Source: Antennarius striatus
Lineage: Eukaryota; Chordata; Actinopteri; Lophiiformes; Antennariidae
Assembly (NCBI RefSeq): GCF_040054535.1
Contig: NC_090783.1
Span: 4,407,501-4,471,500 of the forward strand
DNA: 64,000 nucleotides
Direction: 5' to 3'
Part shown: in pieces, positions 13,331-26,683 of the stretch
Numbering within the stretch: position 1 is the stretch's first letter
How the letters are laid out: the number at the start of each line of letters is the position of its first letter
The notes under the pieces: model-generated
The model's input: only the letters and a program-made list of their open reading frames with translations
Told to the model about the DNA's origin: nothing
Databases searched by the model: none
Made by a program: the position numbers and the translations under genes

Positions 13331-16164
13331 TGCATAGAGTCCTGACTGCCTGATGGGCATGTTCAAACATTCAGAACCTCAGTGACAACATCATCCTTGT
13401 AAGAATCCTGAGATCTGAGAGCGGCGTGCCTCAAACATCCTGTGTGGCATCATACTTAACAAGCACAGCAACAAACTGAAACGACCCTTTGTATGTTGGA
13501 CGACAAGTTAGTGACTTGTGGGGTCAGGTAGGACAGGAATCAAGGGATTGAAAGGTGAGGGCTGGCAGAACGGGCACATTGCATCGCAAGAAATAGGTGT
13601 GAGTGGTCAGATTATGCAGAGCTGAGCTATAGGATTCTTTTGCAAGTCCTCAAAGTAGTCCTATCCCTGGGAAAGACAGACACCACCTAGTCCAGGAATG
13701 TGTGAAAGCAGCAAGAGATGAGATGAGAAGCAGATAGGAAAACCCCCCAGCCAGGCTACGCAGGCGCTCCAAAGCCCATCAAACCCATCACACATGCATG
13801 GGAAAAGGTCGGCTCTCCGTCTCACCTGACGGACGTACACAGATTCCAGAATCGAAGCTACATAAAGACAAGATGGTGCTGATTTAAAATGCCGTTTGAT
13901 TTCTTACTTTCTTTTGTAAGTGAATTCCTCTAGAGTCTCTATTCTGGCAGATCGAACACACAGATTGGGTAACATGCCTTTTTATTTCTTTTTCTTTTCT
14001 TTTTTTTTGTCTCAATAAACAGACAATACTTTAGTAGTAATGTAGTGTAATGATAAGAAGCTTATCTGATCAATCAGGTGTTCGTCTTTTGATAATTGCT
14101 CTATGATCATTACAGCACTGAGTTGTTGTGGGTGTCTGATGCTGCACATATAGTAATATATTGGACATATAGGGTATCACAGGGATACTGTTGGATGATT
14201 TATTTACCGGTAAGTCAGATCTAAAGCTGTTGATATTGTCCGTATCAGATATTGTGTTTTGTGTAAGTGGTGTTGATTTGATCCACTGTCACCGCATAGA
14301 ATATATTTTATACGAACCTCTGGAGAAACTGCTGAAACAAACAAATAAACTTGTTCCAGAGTGCAGTCCATTCTACCTAAGAGCACTTATAGTACACTTT
14401 ATGTTTAGATATAAAATACTTCACACATTGAATATCTTGGTCACAGTTATGCACAGTCTCGATGGATAGAAAATTACAAACCAATATATCATCATCTGAT
14501 TTTTAAACTCTCACGTACAGCATAATATTGGTCTCCACTTCAGAAACCTGGACTCTAAATACACCAATAACTTGTAAAAGAAACCCCAAACCTCACAGGC
14601 TGAAAATGTGGTATTAAATCACCGCAACAATACAACTGTACACAGCAGTTCTTATTTCTACACAAGATGAAAGACTGTTAGAGTGGTCTCTTGAAAAGAT
14701 ATTGAACAAGCTGCCATAATGGTAATTCACACAAGGGCATGTAAGCGATTTAAAATTTTGTTGTAAAGGACTTCTTTTTTTCTTTTTTTTTGGAGAGACA
14801 AAAGACACCTCTCTTTGGCCTCTTTGGTGCCCCTGGCTTTGCCTGCTTCGCTGTGGGAACAGACTACTTGGTGGCACAAACTGAATAGGGGGCCTTCGCC
14901 TCTTGGTGCTCCCTAAGTGGGCCTGCCAGCAAACAAGCCTCAGACCTCTTTCTCTTTTTTATACATTTGTTTTATTCTCTCACAGACACACTTATCACAG
15001 CCTTACTATGACCACCTTCATTTTTCTGCTTACTTTTCTTTATTGTGTCTTCGTTTCGGCCTTTCGTCTGCCGCATCCTGTGTCGTTTTCCACTCCCACA
15101 CAGCCACAGAAAAGAAACGGTCAGAACAAAAGCCAGAAGGCGAGCGGAACCAAGATTTGTGTGTAATAATTAGTCGTCTCTTAGGCAGCTTTCCAAAGAG
15201 GCTCCCCGGGAAGCTCTATATTCTCTCTTTTTCTTTTTCTCTCGCCTTTGTGGAGGCTTGGTCTTGGTCACTTGGAGCCACACTGGCCCAGATTCCTCTC
15301 TCCTTTTTCCTGGGGGGAGTTTACTACTGGCCCGGTGGTCCACAACATACTGACACAGACCAAGTCTATTAACCATGGTGATTTAAGGTCCTGATGAGGG
15401 CCATTTTACCCTCACCTGCAGAGATGTGGGACCCATAACTTTGGCCAACATGCTGTCCACCAACCACAGGGACTGAAGAGGAATAATAGAGGAAGGTGGG
15501 ATGTAGGCAGCACTCCTTAATGGACAAAAGGGCCTCCCATACAGATGAACTGGTAAAAGAGGTGCAGGGAAAATATTTTTGTGTGGAAAAGAGACAATAA
15601 ATTTGCGTGTCTTTGTGCGAAATCAGTTTTCTTGATCCTTTTTCTCAAATAAACAACTCACTGTCAATAACACCTCGTTGCCGAATATGAAAACCGATTT
15701 CGAGATGTAATAAAGTCATACAGAAAATGGAAAAGACGAATTTCCCTGATTTTTTAAAAGCATCCTTTTCAAACAGGAACTCACTAATGAGCCAGAGGGC
15801 TCTCAGAGTAATTAACCCATCAGATGTCATCCTATACTAGAAAAAGAAAAAAGCAGGAACAGGAGGAAGATAGGATGGCAAGCAAAACACAGGTGCAGAT
15901 TTTGAGTGTTTTGTACCAAATTCAACATCTTTTAATAGACTAAGAATACTCTTTGCCACCTGGTATGCAGTATATCACTAGTGATTTACAACAGATGTAA
16001 TTACAAGATAATAATTTTGACAAGTGACAATATAATGTGTACATGTCAAGATTTACCTATAATTACATAGCAACATTTATGTCAAATCCAACCTCTGTAA
16101 GCTCCAGGAAACCAGTTCATTATTCACAGCAGTAGGTGTGTTGTGCAGCAGGTGCCCATCATAG

Positions 16165-16440
16165 ACCTGTAGGGCCATTAATAATGGCTGAGGCCAATGT
16201 ATATTGCAAGATCTCACTTGTGTGTGTTTTGAGTGCTCTGCCTCCCCGTTCCTGCCTGCTGGACATGTCCCCATGCTGCATGAACCATGCATAATCTATG
16301 AGCTCCAAAGAGAGGAGGATTGCTCAGATCCTCGGCTGCTCGGTCGGATTCTGGGGTCTGCGCATCAGGATAAGCCGGTCAAAATGATTTCACTGCTTGA
16401 TAAAGGTGGAGGTGATCATTCACAATTTGGAATTTGATTT
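16165..16440. promoter_or_regulatory. Candidate noncoding element with a TAAT palindrome
   Basis: Positions 16,174-16,188 read GCCATTAATAATGGC, a pair of 7-bp inverted arms around one base carrying two TAAT-type homeodomain cores. The following 250 bp are unique and balanced in composition. This arrangement could bind a homeodomain dimer; the larger element is inferred from texture. Confidence 0.25.
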
Positions 16441-19400
16441 CTTGAAATAATCTTGGCTTTTTAAAAAAAAAAAAAACATTTTAAAGAAGAAAACTGCCAA
16501 GTAGTACTTGAACCATTCACTTAAGAGATTAGATGTGGTTTGAATGGTGAATGAATGCTTAATGTGAATGCACAATATTTTTAAGAAATTATTCCTCCAC
16601 TTTCAAAACGGTTAAAAGGGCAATTATCACTAAATTATTGTTGTTAGCGTGATTGTTAGCGATCCACCATGACACCAGAGGCTGTGACAAGAGCCTTCTT
16701 CGGGTTATAAATACAACATGAGCTCCTGAGCTTGTGATTTAATGGTGTGAAATGTTCCACAGTATTCTAATTAGATCCAGATACTATAAAACATGATAAT
16801 TTGAGTGTCACTAACAGTCAGAAAATTAATAGTCTATCTATTAATATTTTCACTCATTTTTCGAGCAAAAAAAAAAAAAAAAAAAGTCAAACATTTGCTG
16901 GTTTCATCTGATCAGAGCTGATAGTGAAGGCCCCCACCAGGTCACAGCAGGGTCTGCGGTCCGGCTAAGGAACCCCCAGTGGGTGCCAACGTGCCAGAAC
17001 ATAGAGTCTCTTGACTTCAATCCTTTGAAGATACTCTCTGGTTCATAGCATCTGTTAGCGGCGTAGCGGGGCTGTTGTTAGGATGTCTGGATTTAGCAGA
17101 TGCCTGGAAGGGTGAATCCAATCACAGGCGTAGGTCGGGCGGATCTTCCTGCGAGGCATACTGAATGCCCTCTGAATCATGATAATCTCTCCCTGGCAGG
17201 GCCAGTGTACACATGAAGGTGATGAACTAGCCCTGGAGTACAGTACAGCTGAGTACATCATAAAGGGCTTTTAAAGCCTCTCTCCAGGTACAATATTGTT
17301 TGATCGTGTAACTCCGCTCCAGTCATTTCAAATGAGTGCGCTCCATCTAAAGCTCACTGATCCAACACAACTTCCAGTTCCTTACAGTTGCGGCGGTCGT
17401 TCTGCTGTGAGATAGCCGTCCTGCAGTGGCGCTGCGTGATAGCCTGCCAGCGGAGACATGGGAGGAGAGTTGATGGACTGTGTTACAGGATGAGGCAAGG
17501 GAGCTCCTCGAAGGTGGAAGCAGAAGAGAGACAAAGAGGAAGGGAGAGAGTTTTAGAGGAGGGATTGAAAGAGGTTGTCTTGCCCTGAAGCTGACTCGAT
17601 ACAACTAAAGGTACGCATATTTGATTACAAAATCAGTGGAAATCAGGTGAGTTTAGCAGTAAAGTCAGTGGCAGGGATGCATGTCTGCAGGAGCACAATG
17701 TGTTCATGTATGCCTGGAAAATGGTACAACAAAGAACCTCTGAGATGTTAGATGATGCGCTCCGTATATATATTTCTAGTAAGAGCACATTGTAGTCCAG
17801 GTGCTTCCAACTGGAGCGACTCCGCCACCAGGTACCAGCTGCATTTAAGAAAGGAAACAGAATAAATGAACGAGCCAGGGGACAGTCACAGATGTCTTTG
17901 AAAGACAAATAGAGCCAAAGACTAAAACACCCACAGTCGGTATGGCTTTTACTGCAGGAAACAAGCATTATCCTGAGGGAACTTATCTGTACACTGGTTC
18001 GGTTCAGTTAAATACATGGGGGTGGTATTCATACATATCATCCAACAGCTGCTGCTCCGAAAGCGATAGAGAACTCGAATGCCCTCACAGCGGAAGGGTT
18101 AACAGCAAAGCTCACGTGTAGAAAAATATCACTAAAGAGTAAAAAGATCTCGAATGTCATTTTTCATTTGCGATAAATTATCAGAGCATTGTTTGAGACA
18201 CTGCATCTGTGTTTGGCCATGATTATTCTCAATGTGTTGTCACGCTGACTGGCAGCAAAGCTACCGTGAATCAGGTGTGAATGTCTTCTGTTCATTCCAC
18301 ATGGAGAATACAGGATCGGGTTGGTGATCGGTTCAGCACTGTTTCCAAAGGACACGCAGGTTGTTTTCCATTTAATATCTAAGCGCGTCCTGTGCTTGGT
18401 TTAGTTTGGAGAACGTTGAAGACTTGTCTAATCAAGAAGTGCTTTGACTTAATCACATGAAGGACTGAGAACCCATCAATCCCAAATTACTGTAATTTGT
18501 ATAAACATCATCCAGTCTGATCACCTCCTCGTGATTTCTGTTTATTTAAAAAAAAAATGGAGCACTTCTTTACTTTGAAAGAGAGACTGTGCCACTAAAT
18601 ATAAAGTCTCAACGTGTACACAGTATAGTGAAACACATAAGTATATAAATATAACTTTCAGCAGTCTGGGTTGCTCTTCAAGATGATGGATAGTTTGTGG
18701 TCTACTGTGAGAGCATATACTTAGCTACAACTATGTTACGTCTCCATCCTTCATGAGTCTACAAAGGTCCAGTGGTCACACAGCAAGTCAGAGTCAAAAA
18801 ACACACTGTTGTGAAATCAAACCATGGCTAAATGTGGGACACACTGATGATTTAATCTCATGTCATACCAGCAATCCTCGAAACTCTGGCTATATTTTTA
18901 TGCATTTTGTGATAAAAGCGTCCATAAAATGTATAATTAGCATGATAAAGTGGTGAACAGTAACAAAGTTGGATATACTGAACTCCTCCTGGTAAGGCCA
19001 TTCCTCAGAGACACGCTTCCAGTCCCTCATATTCATAAATCCCATCACTTTTGTCACAATGGAAAATAAAATAAAGCGACAATTCTCTCTAAATCTGACT
19101 GCATTGCCGACTATAAGTCAGCCTCGGACATCAGTCTCATTAACTGTTACGATGGCTGTAAAACTTCATATGGGGAAATAAGGCGCCGTCAGAGATGAAC
19201 AATTTTTGACTTTATTGCAACTTAGTGACTTGTTAGGTTACTGTTGTATAAAACAAACAAAAAAAAGTGTCTAGCATTTAATAACCAAGATAACAAGAAA
19301 GGACGACATATGGGAGTAACAGATGTGGTGGGTGTTTTCAACTCTGCTTCACACTGGTGTGCTGCATGTGAACTACTCTCTGTGGGACGGTCACATGGTG

Positions 19401-22400
19401 CAGTTGTTCTTTAACTGGATTGGCTCAGTCACCCAAAGCTTTAGACTGTTAAGTTGCAAATGCCCATTCTGAACTTTCAATGCCCCCTTAAGAGTTGTGC
19501 TTTTGCCAGTCTAGAGAAGGTGGTCACTGAAGCCACCAGTCAGCACTACTGCAGTTATCTGGAGTCAATAACATCACACAACAGGTTAGTCTTACATATC
19601 CATCTTACATCCTTAAAGCCCTCTGATTGGACAGATTACGTTAGTTCTTTTAGCACTGATGTATGTATTTTAGTGCCTTTTATGTATGCTTCAATGTGTA
19701 AAGAGCTCCACAAAAATCAGAAGCACCAAGAACCTGCATCTATATCATATTTTAATGGTTCTAAACATCCTGACTGCCTTGATACCTTCACACACAGAGA
19801 AGTGAATGCCAACAGTGATGTATCAGGAGCCTCTGAGTTCAATATCTCCTGCATTGCTGCAAACTTACTTCTTCAACTCGTTCAGTTTTCCTCTTTTCTC
19901 AGTGGAAGTGGGTGAAACATTTTATTCTTAATCATGGTGGGGAGAGAACCACTGCTGACTCCCTCAATTTGGACTTCTGAAAACCACATCACGCCGGAAG
20001 AGGAGAGAGAAAGGGCTCCTCCCTGTGGCGAGGCTAGAGCCGTCCATCTCGGTGGCAGGGTGAGAGACTCCTCCATAGTAACAGTACTACATAGCAACAG
20101 TCTTTGAATATAGATAGCCTTGGACACCATTCAGGCTGTATCTTTTACCACGAGTCCTTACAAATACGAGGATATTGCAAGGGAGTATTATGTGTCATGC
20201 AGTAAGCACAAATTCAACAGTCTCTTTTTGATTTACGATTGGTTCATACAACTGGCCCCATACTAGTACATTGTAGAGTGAGATTCATTCTAATTATAGA
20301 CTGTGAAATTAAAAGAAAAAGTCAGCTACTTATTTCTAGTTTATGCTAGAGAGAGAAAAGAAAACTGGAATAGAGAAAGTGAGAAATCTACCCAGAACAG
20401 AAATGGCTGTAGCAAAGAGTGTTCAAAGCCTTGAGAGCTGCATTTGAATAACAACACCTCTTAGCCCCCTCCGGTAGACACATCTCGACCAAGAATTTGT
20501 CACTCTCTATTTGAACTTTTCCTCCATCATTTCCACACTCGGCATGATGAATCATTCATAACGCTGAACTGGAAATGAAACCAGACAGGATGGAAACTTG
20601 ACTCGCATTCCATCCCACCACAGCCGACCTAAGTCCAATTTCAGTCCAACAATGCAATACTTTGATCAGTCTGTATGGCTGATTTAGGATGTCACTACTA
20701 ACTGTCTGTCACTCCCACGCAGCCCCTCCAGGAGCAGCTGAGCTGAACACGCTGGGATTGGAACATGCCAGGGAGTTGGAAGTAAGTAAATAAGATCCTC
20801 GAAGGTGACTGACTTCAAAATCAAACGTGAGCATCAAGTCCAAAGGGCCCACACAGGGTCTTCAGTCATTTAAGTCATTCTATAGATATAACCATGTTTA
20901 CTATTGAGAATAAACATATTAAAATATGCTGTAATAATATATGATGTCTGGTCTGCAAAATAAAGAGCTACTATTGTTCATAAATAAACCACTCTATTGC
21001 ACGTGGTGACATTTTCCTCTACAATGAAAGCTTGGGACACTGAGTCCTTCAAGCACTGCTCTTGTGCTGTTAATAAACTCTACAGCATTTAATATGTTGC
21101 ACAAAATGAACACAAGATGTTTACTGTACTTCCATTTGAGTAGCTGTTGGTGAGAACTGCCAAGGTTTTTAAGGAAACCATCTTGTGTTCCTTCATTAAA
21201 AGTACGTAAACACCCGGGACATGCTTTCAAAAGATCCATTTCCTTTGGAAGAAAAAATTAGGCCTGAGTCAGAGAGCCTTAGTGAGTGCAGCAGATGAGA
21301 ATTAGGAGAAAGCTAGAAAATATTGTTAATGTTGGTGGGGGAAAAAAGTGGGTAATATGTCCAAAAGGAGAAAAATGTGAATCCACATGACATCTACTAT
21401 TTCATGTCGAAATATAATACAGATGCTGTATTGCATGGATGGATACACAGCATATCACCATAAGAGAATAAGAGAAACTCCCATCAGTCATCCAGAACTA
21501 AGGAATCCTCTTAGATGGGAGATGAAGCCCTCTTAGAAGTGCAGCTGCTTCATATTCAGCCTTTGGGGGTCACCATGGCCTGGATGAATGTGACCCCACA
21601 CAAGCATGGTCCCATCTTGTCTTATTGTTTTTTGGAACATCGGTCATCTCAAACCAGGATCTGGGCTTAAATTCCATTGGGGAGTGACGAGTAACCTTAG
21701 TTAACCCTCTGACTGGAGCCTACAGGTGGATGCTGGGGTGGAGGTAGAACTGGAAATGTAGGGAACGTGCTGCAGCTGAAATAGTGCATTACTTTGGAAG
21801 GTGCGTTTGTGTGTGAGCAGGGTGAGGATTATAGTTTGAATATTTTGTGTACAAGGTGTAGCTTGAGTATTCCTGAATTTGCTCCATTCAAAGCTATCTA
21901 GTATTAGCACAGATGCAAACACAATAGGACTGCAGGAGTAAATTCAGAGATCTGGAAACAGCAGAAGCTGGTATATTTTTGTGACTGTAGACTGCTAAGT
22001 ATTGTTGAACAGCTTGTCGGGTCATAATTGCCCTGGTGGACAAGGATATTAAAATTTGTTAAACAGCACATTGGTGGATACACTTCACACACCAAGTTTG
22101 CATGGTCACACATTAAAACCATCAGCATTAACCCCTCGGTTGCATACTTAACAAGCTGTCCTATTTTACTTTGTTGCGTGGCGCTTGATTGAAATTCGCA
22201 GCAGGCTTTCCCAGGATAGCTTCCACAACAACTTCAACCTCTTTGATGAGGTTCAAAACATCATTTCAATCAGCTGTCATTGCTGGAGAGAACAACACTG
22301 AGCACCACGTTTCCAGGTTTCATATTTGAAGCAGCTTCAATACCGCCACAGAAGCAAAGGGAGAACTCAGTCAGCCGTTGTAGGTGAGGATCTCTGAATA

Positions 22401-23740
22401 GCACAGAGGGATACGGGCACATACTTGACACCCATTTATTTAATCATTCACACTAATGGAGTTCAGCTCAAGGTACCTTTATTATTACCTATATTTGACT
22501 AAGAGAGACAGTTTCGTCACATTAAGTAGAACATATGGAGAAACAAACATCCCCCAAAGCAGGTAGGACCATTAAATGCAAGACAAAATGCATACAGAAA
22601 CAGGCTGCGAAACAAAACCCACATGGTCCCTCAGAACAACACTGCCCTAGAGGATATGACTCATTTCAAATACTGAAACTACATAAATATGTATTTTGGA
22701 TGAATAATATTATTTGCTGCTGCAATGCAGGGAAAAAGAAAGACGGTTCAGTCAGACAACTTGTGCGCTGAATGGTTGTATTTTCTAAACGGATTCAATG
22801 GGACGGGGTGTACCTGGTGCCGTGGGACTGACCTCAATCCCTCCACAGAGGAATCAGATCCTTCAGGTGGATGCTGTAGGGCTGCAGGTGGGGTTTATTA
22901 AAAAATGCTGGATGAACGGTGTTTGTAACAGTGCATGCAAACAGTTTTACATCCACGATCACGACTTCATACCTGACACCATCAGTAATAAACTACCTTG
23001 TGAATTTTAGATATGAAACATGTCAAGTCGGCAATGAATTAGAGCCATCATTACATGAAACCGATTAACGTGAATGGCCTGTGTGCAAGACGGGGATTCC
23101 TGGTGACATTTAGAAAACCATTATACAATCAATTATTTTGTAAAACCATCAGAAAATGGTGTAACATCCCCTATTTGAGATCCAATTTGCAGTCAGTCAA
23201 TTGGCATCTCCAAAAGAACATCAACAACCTGGGGTAAAATATGCTGCACAACCAATTAATCCCATTGCACTCTAATACTGAGACACAATATAATTCACAA
23301 TTAAGGGAATTAACAGCATCAAAGCATCTTAATCCACATGCATAACAGAAAAAAGGAAAGCAAGGATCTGCCATTATGAGAAATAAAATCATTGCTAGCG
23401 CTGGTTCAAGTGTTGCATATAATAGAAGGCAGCAGCATGAGAGCAGAAACAAGCAGCCAGCATGAGCCAATGTGTTGCCAACAAATATCAGATGAGTGTG
23501 AAACAGCAATTAAATATTAGCAACCAGCTCGCAGCTGAGACTACGTTTAAGAAAAAAAAAAAAAAAAAGAACATCTGAGTCAAACTGGCAGGAAAAGGTG
23601 ACTAGGCAATGACTCGTGTTTAGTTAATAGGATGAATGAACCTCAGTGATCTTTTAGTAAAAGGTGTAGGGCTGTTTTTAGAAGGTGTCAAATAAACGTC
23701 CATCTACATATAACATAAGATTGGATAAAAAGTGTCTGAA

Positions 23741-23795
23741 GCTTAGGTGGTAAGGTGGTTTTCTGCTTAACAGAAGGTTGTGGGTTCCATTTCTA
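23741..23795 (+). repeat. Possible degenerate tRNA-derived SINE head
   Basis: The run AGCTTAGGTGGTAAGGTGG, followed after about 25 bp by GTGGGTTCC, resembles the spaced A-box/B-box layout of teleost tRNA-derived SINE heads. Both boxes carry mismatches, and I see neither a clear tail nor target-site duplications. It could be an old SINE fragment or a chance match. Confidence 0.25.
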
Positions 23796-25582
23796 AATGT
23801 TTTATGTCTCCTGAATTGGCTCCTGGTGCTCAAATTATAAAGAATTCTGGTTCCGATCTGGTGTTTCTAAGCTCTGTTGCTACATCTCACACCTGTGCAG
23901 ATCTGTACAGTCAGGTACAGCTATTTTTGTGTTTTTTATTGATTTATTTGCAGGTTACATCTTGTTCACCTGCTCAACTCGGTCAAGATGAAGGTTGTTG
24001 AGTGTCTTACATCTGCTGCTTCTCCAGTAAAGCAATCAATAAAGAGGCAAAGTTGTTCCATAGTGGTTGAGAAAGAAGCACAGATGGATCAGATTCCTTT
24101 AAAGATGATCCCCATCCATGGACCTGTGTCACGTGACCTAGCCACTACAACACCAGGGTACTAAAAATAGCACAAATGCTACAACTGCATTATTCCTGCT
24201 TTGATAAGTGAAAAATGTCCATTATGGAAAAGAATTCCAAACAACACAAAACATCTTATTTTATTTAATTAATGATGCAAGTGGTAAAGAAATATGTTTT
24301 AAGTAGAAACTTTTTTTAAATCAAGTTTTGCATGTAATCACAATATTTTTTAAAGATGAGCAAAAATCTGGAACCAGCTGCACTCAGTGAAGACAAAGTC
24401 AACAATGGAGACACTCAGAAATGTTTAATTGTTGGCAGGGAACTTGACTTGTGTCATTGCTGGATTGGAGACGCTCTCAGCTTCATAGAAAGACGAGTTG
24501 ATGCGCGAATGGATCCGTTTGGGGTTTCTTAATGTGTGATTGTCTGAAGGCAGACCCACACGGAAGGGAAGAAATGATGCCAAGCCATTTCCAGTGGGGC
24601 AGGGTGTGTGTGTAGGACAGGATGTGATGTGAATCCCTGCTGCTGTGTAACCCCACTGTGTGTGAGATCTGACAGCTCCCACTGCTGTCTTTATGACAGG
24701 ATAAAAGAACGTCTGTGTGTGAGACTCTCGGATAGAGGAAAGGATGAAGCAGAAAGAGATGAACCGTAGCTCTTTCAAACAATAAAATTAGATCATTAAT
24801 ACACATGCACAAGATCACTTCTCAGTGTTAGCATGGAAAATTAGGCATGCTGCACCCTTCTGACACCCATAAGAAGTAACATCTGATAGCATCTGTATCA
24901 GCTGAATGTAATACATCCAAACTCGAAATAGGAATGACATCACAGTGCTCTTCTTCATCTATACATGGAAACATGAGTGCAGCCAAGTTCTCCTATATTT
25001 CTGTAGGATTTTTAACAGCTGTAAAGTTCTTGTGTTGGTATGTTAAATTTCTAGAGCACCAACGCCACCCTCAACAATCACCTGCATCATTGCACACTAT
25101 GTGATGGTGTTGCTTTACGTAGATCTGCCTCTTGCCACAGCAGCTAAATGCTCAACCCCAGGAAACTATGTAGCTGGAACTGTCTAACATCTTGAGGATG
25201 GAAGTTGGTACTAAAAAGAACACCTTGGTTGAGATGTAGCACTGCAACCTGTGTGGCTGGGAAAATCTGGCTTTAGCCATTTAAATGGATTTCATGCATC
25301 TCTGAAATATAATTGTTGAGACCATAGATCATAAACCACCGATACGGGAAATCACCAAACTAAAATCTACCTTATGTTTATACTGATTATTAATTTCTTT
25401 TAATGCTTTTGTATTTAATCTGATCTTATATGTAGCCAGTAATAAAACAGAACACTGCTCCCAACAAAATCTTTTTAATTGACTGAATAAAAAATGCACA
25501 GAAAGAAATCGAGGTATTTTTTTCTTCAGGAAATGTTTTGAGATTAATAAAATTTAAGAGTTTGTAAACGAGAAATAAGATT

Positions 25583-25588
25583 TTTATT
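25583..25588 (-). terminator. Candidate poly(A) signal for dctpp1
   Basis: TTTATT on the plus strand reads AATAAA on the minus strand, about 320 bp downstream of the dctpp1 stop codon. It is the nearest canonical hexamer I see, but it lies in AT-rich DNA where such hexamers occur by chance. Confidence 0.4.
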
Positions 25589-25910
25589 TAAAAAAAAATA
25601 TCCCAAACGTTTCTCATTTGCAATAGGAATCTTTCAATTTAAATATTCTAAACCACCCTGTCACACTCAGATTGATCCAAAGCTATGCAAATGAAGGTGT
25701 ATGAGAATTATAAACTCTTCATATTCTATACTCTGCATAAGAGTCATAATTTCTGCAAGACTTGGAAATCCCTCAGGCCCATTAAAGATCAGAAGTAAAA
25801 AAAAAAAAAAAGTGAATGTCAATAAAAGAGCACAGTGTCCCTCATGTGCTTTTTGCTCATGTGGGCGAATGGGTGTCACATAAACCACATGGACCACACA
25901 ACAACCCAAC

Positions 25911-26453
25911 TCAGTCCTTGTACTCGGTGTATTTTTTGGACGATCCGTGCACCTTACTGGCGGGATACTTCAGTCGGTTCAAGGCCATTTTCCGGATCAC
26001 AGCTTGAGGAAGATCGACGCGACATTTCTCGGCCAGCTCCACCAGGTAGATCAGGACGTCGCTCAGTTCGTGTGCCAGGTGCTCTCTCTCCGAGTCGGTC
26101 CAGTCCGGCAGGCCCTCCGCCACCTCCCCTCGCCACTGGAAGAGCTCTGCTACCTCGCCCACTTCCCCGACCATAGCCAGCAGCAGGTTACGGGGCTGGT
26201 GAAACTGGTTCCAGTCCCGCTCGTCTGTGAACTCCGCTTGCATCCGCCTGATGTCCTCAACTGTGGGTTGGGAGCTGAAGCGGAACCGCTCCGCTCGTCC
26301 CGAGTCTCCGTTTAGCTGCTTGGAGTGACACGCCGGCCCGGTTTCCACACGTGAATACGAGGTGTCTACAAACGTGTCGTTGCTGCCATTGGAAGACACC
26401 GATGAAGCGTCACATTTTACGCCACAGTCGTCTTTTCCATTTGTAGCCATCAT
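25911..26453 (-). CDS. dctpp1: dCTP pyrophosphatase 1 (all-alpha NTP-PPase, MazG-like), intronless
   Basis: Members of this family hydrolyse dCTP and modified dCTPs to dCMP plus pyrophosphate, which keeps the nucleotide pool clean. The 180-residue frame runs uninterrupted from tandem ATGs (MMATNG) to a stop. After a Ser/Asn-rich N-terminus of about 55 residues comes the fold: TVEDIRRMQAEF at 64-75, ERDWNQFHQPRNLL at 78-91, the metal-binding helix GEVGEVAELFQW at 96-107 (E97, E100, E103) and ELSD at 129-132 (E129, D132). These match the acidic metal-ligand motif of MazG-like enzymes. The tail SSKKYTEYKD corresponds to the vertebrate C-terminus. Human DCTPP1 is about 170 residues with a shorter N-terminus and, from memory, is split into three exons. 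This copy has no intron and may be a retrocopy. It is head-to-head with gatb. Confidence 0.93.
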   Translation of the reverse strand: MMATNGKDDCGVKCDASSVSSNGSNDTFVDTSYSRVETGPACHSKQLNGDSGRAERFRFSSQPTVEDIRRMQAEFTDERDWNQFHQPRNLLLAMVGEVGEVAELFQWRGEVAEGLPDWTDSEREHLAHELSDVLIYLVELAEKCRVDLPQAVIRKMALNRLKYPASKVHGSSKKYTEYKD

Positions 26454-26556
26454 GTTGTCTTAATTTGATAAACGGTGTCGATTAAACCAACTTCCAAAGG
26501 TCTGCAAACTCTCTACTGACCGGGTAGTGTGAAGATAAGTCCCGCCAGTTGTCAGG

Positions 26557-26568
26557 ACGGAAGTGACG
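26557..26568 (+). promoter_or_regulatory. ETS/GABPA-like site overlapping a TGACG half-site
   Basis: ACGGAAGTGACG carries the GGAAGTG ETS core, directly followed by a CRE-type TGACG half-site. ETS factors such as GABP commonly drive nuclear genes for mitochondrial proteins, which suits gatb. Binding is inferred. Confidence 0.5.
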
Positions 26569-26604
26569 AAGATTTGCCTCGCAAAGCGGAAATTCTCCCT
26601 ACAA

Positions 26605-26617
26605 TGGGATTTGTAGT
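26605..26617 (-). promoter_or_regulatory. ZNF143 (Staf)-type motif, minus orientation
   Basis: TGGGATTTGTAGT is the reverse complement of ACTACAAATCCCA, close to the ZNF143/THAP11 core ACTACAATTCCCA. It faces dctpp1. Confidence 0.55.
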
Positions 26618-26668
26618 TTTTTAAGTGAAAACATTAACGTCGTTAAAGGTAAACTGTCATTTTAATAA

Positions 26669-26683
26669 ACTACAATTCCCAGC
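26669..26683 (+). promoter_or_regulatory. ZNF143 (Staf)-type motif, plus orientation
   Basis: ACTACAATTCCCAGC matches the ZNF143/THAP11 consensus core without mismatch. It lies 23 bp upstream of the gatb ATG, so it probably falls in or near the gatb 5' UTR or start site. Confidence 0.65.

Larger units (their letters stand above)
9356..25582. other. Gene-free intergenic flank, right part
   Basis: I find no supported gene in these 16 kb. The two longest open frames (19,454-19,915 and 14,917-15,372, plus strand) have no recognisable domain, no codon signature and no plausible splice partners. The contents are microsatellites (9,484-9,557; 12,583-12,599), long A runs near 16,867 and 23,551, candidate noncoding elements (13,050-13,330; 16,165-16,440) and a weak tRNA-like remnant near 23,741. 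The region may hold distal regulatory DNA for a gene outside the window. Confidence 0.6.

Noticed and set aside
14917..15372. 151-codon open frame overlapping two others
   Set aside because: It shares its bases with another plus-strand frame and a minus-strand frame and resembles no family.
19454..19915. 153-codon open frame in the gene-free flank
   Set aside because: No recognisable domain, no splice context and irregular composition; it fits a chance frame.
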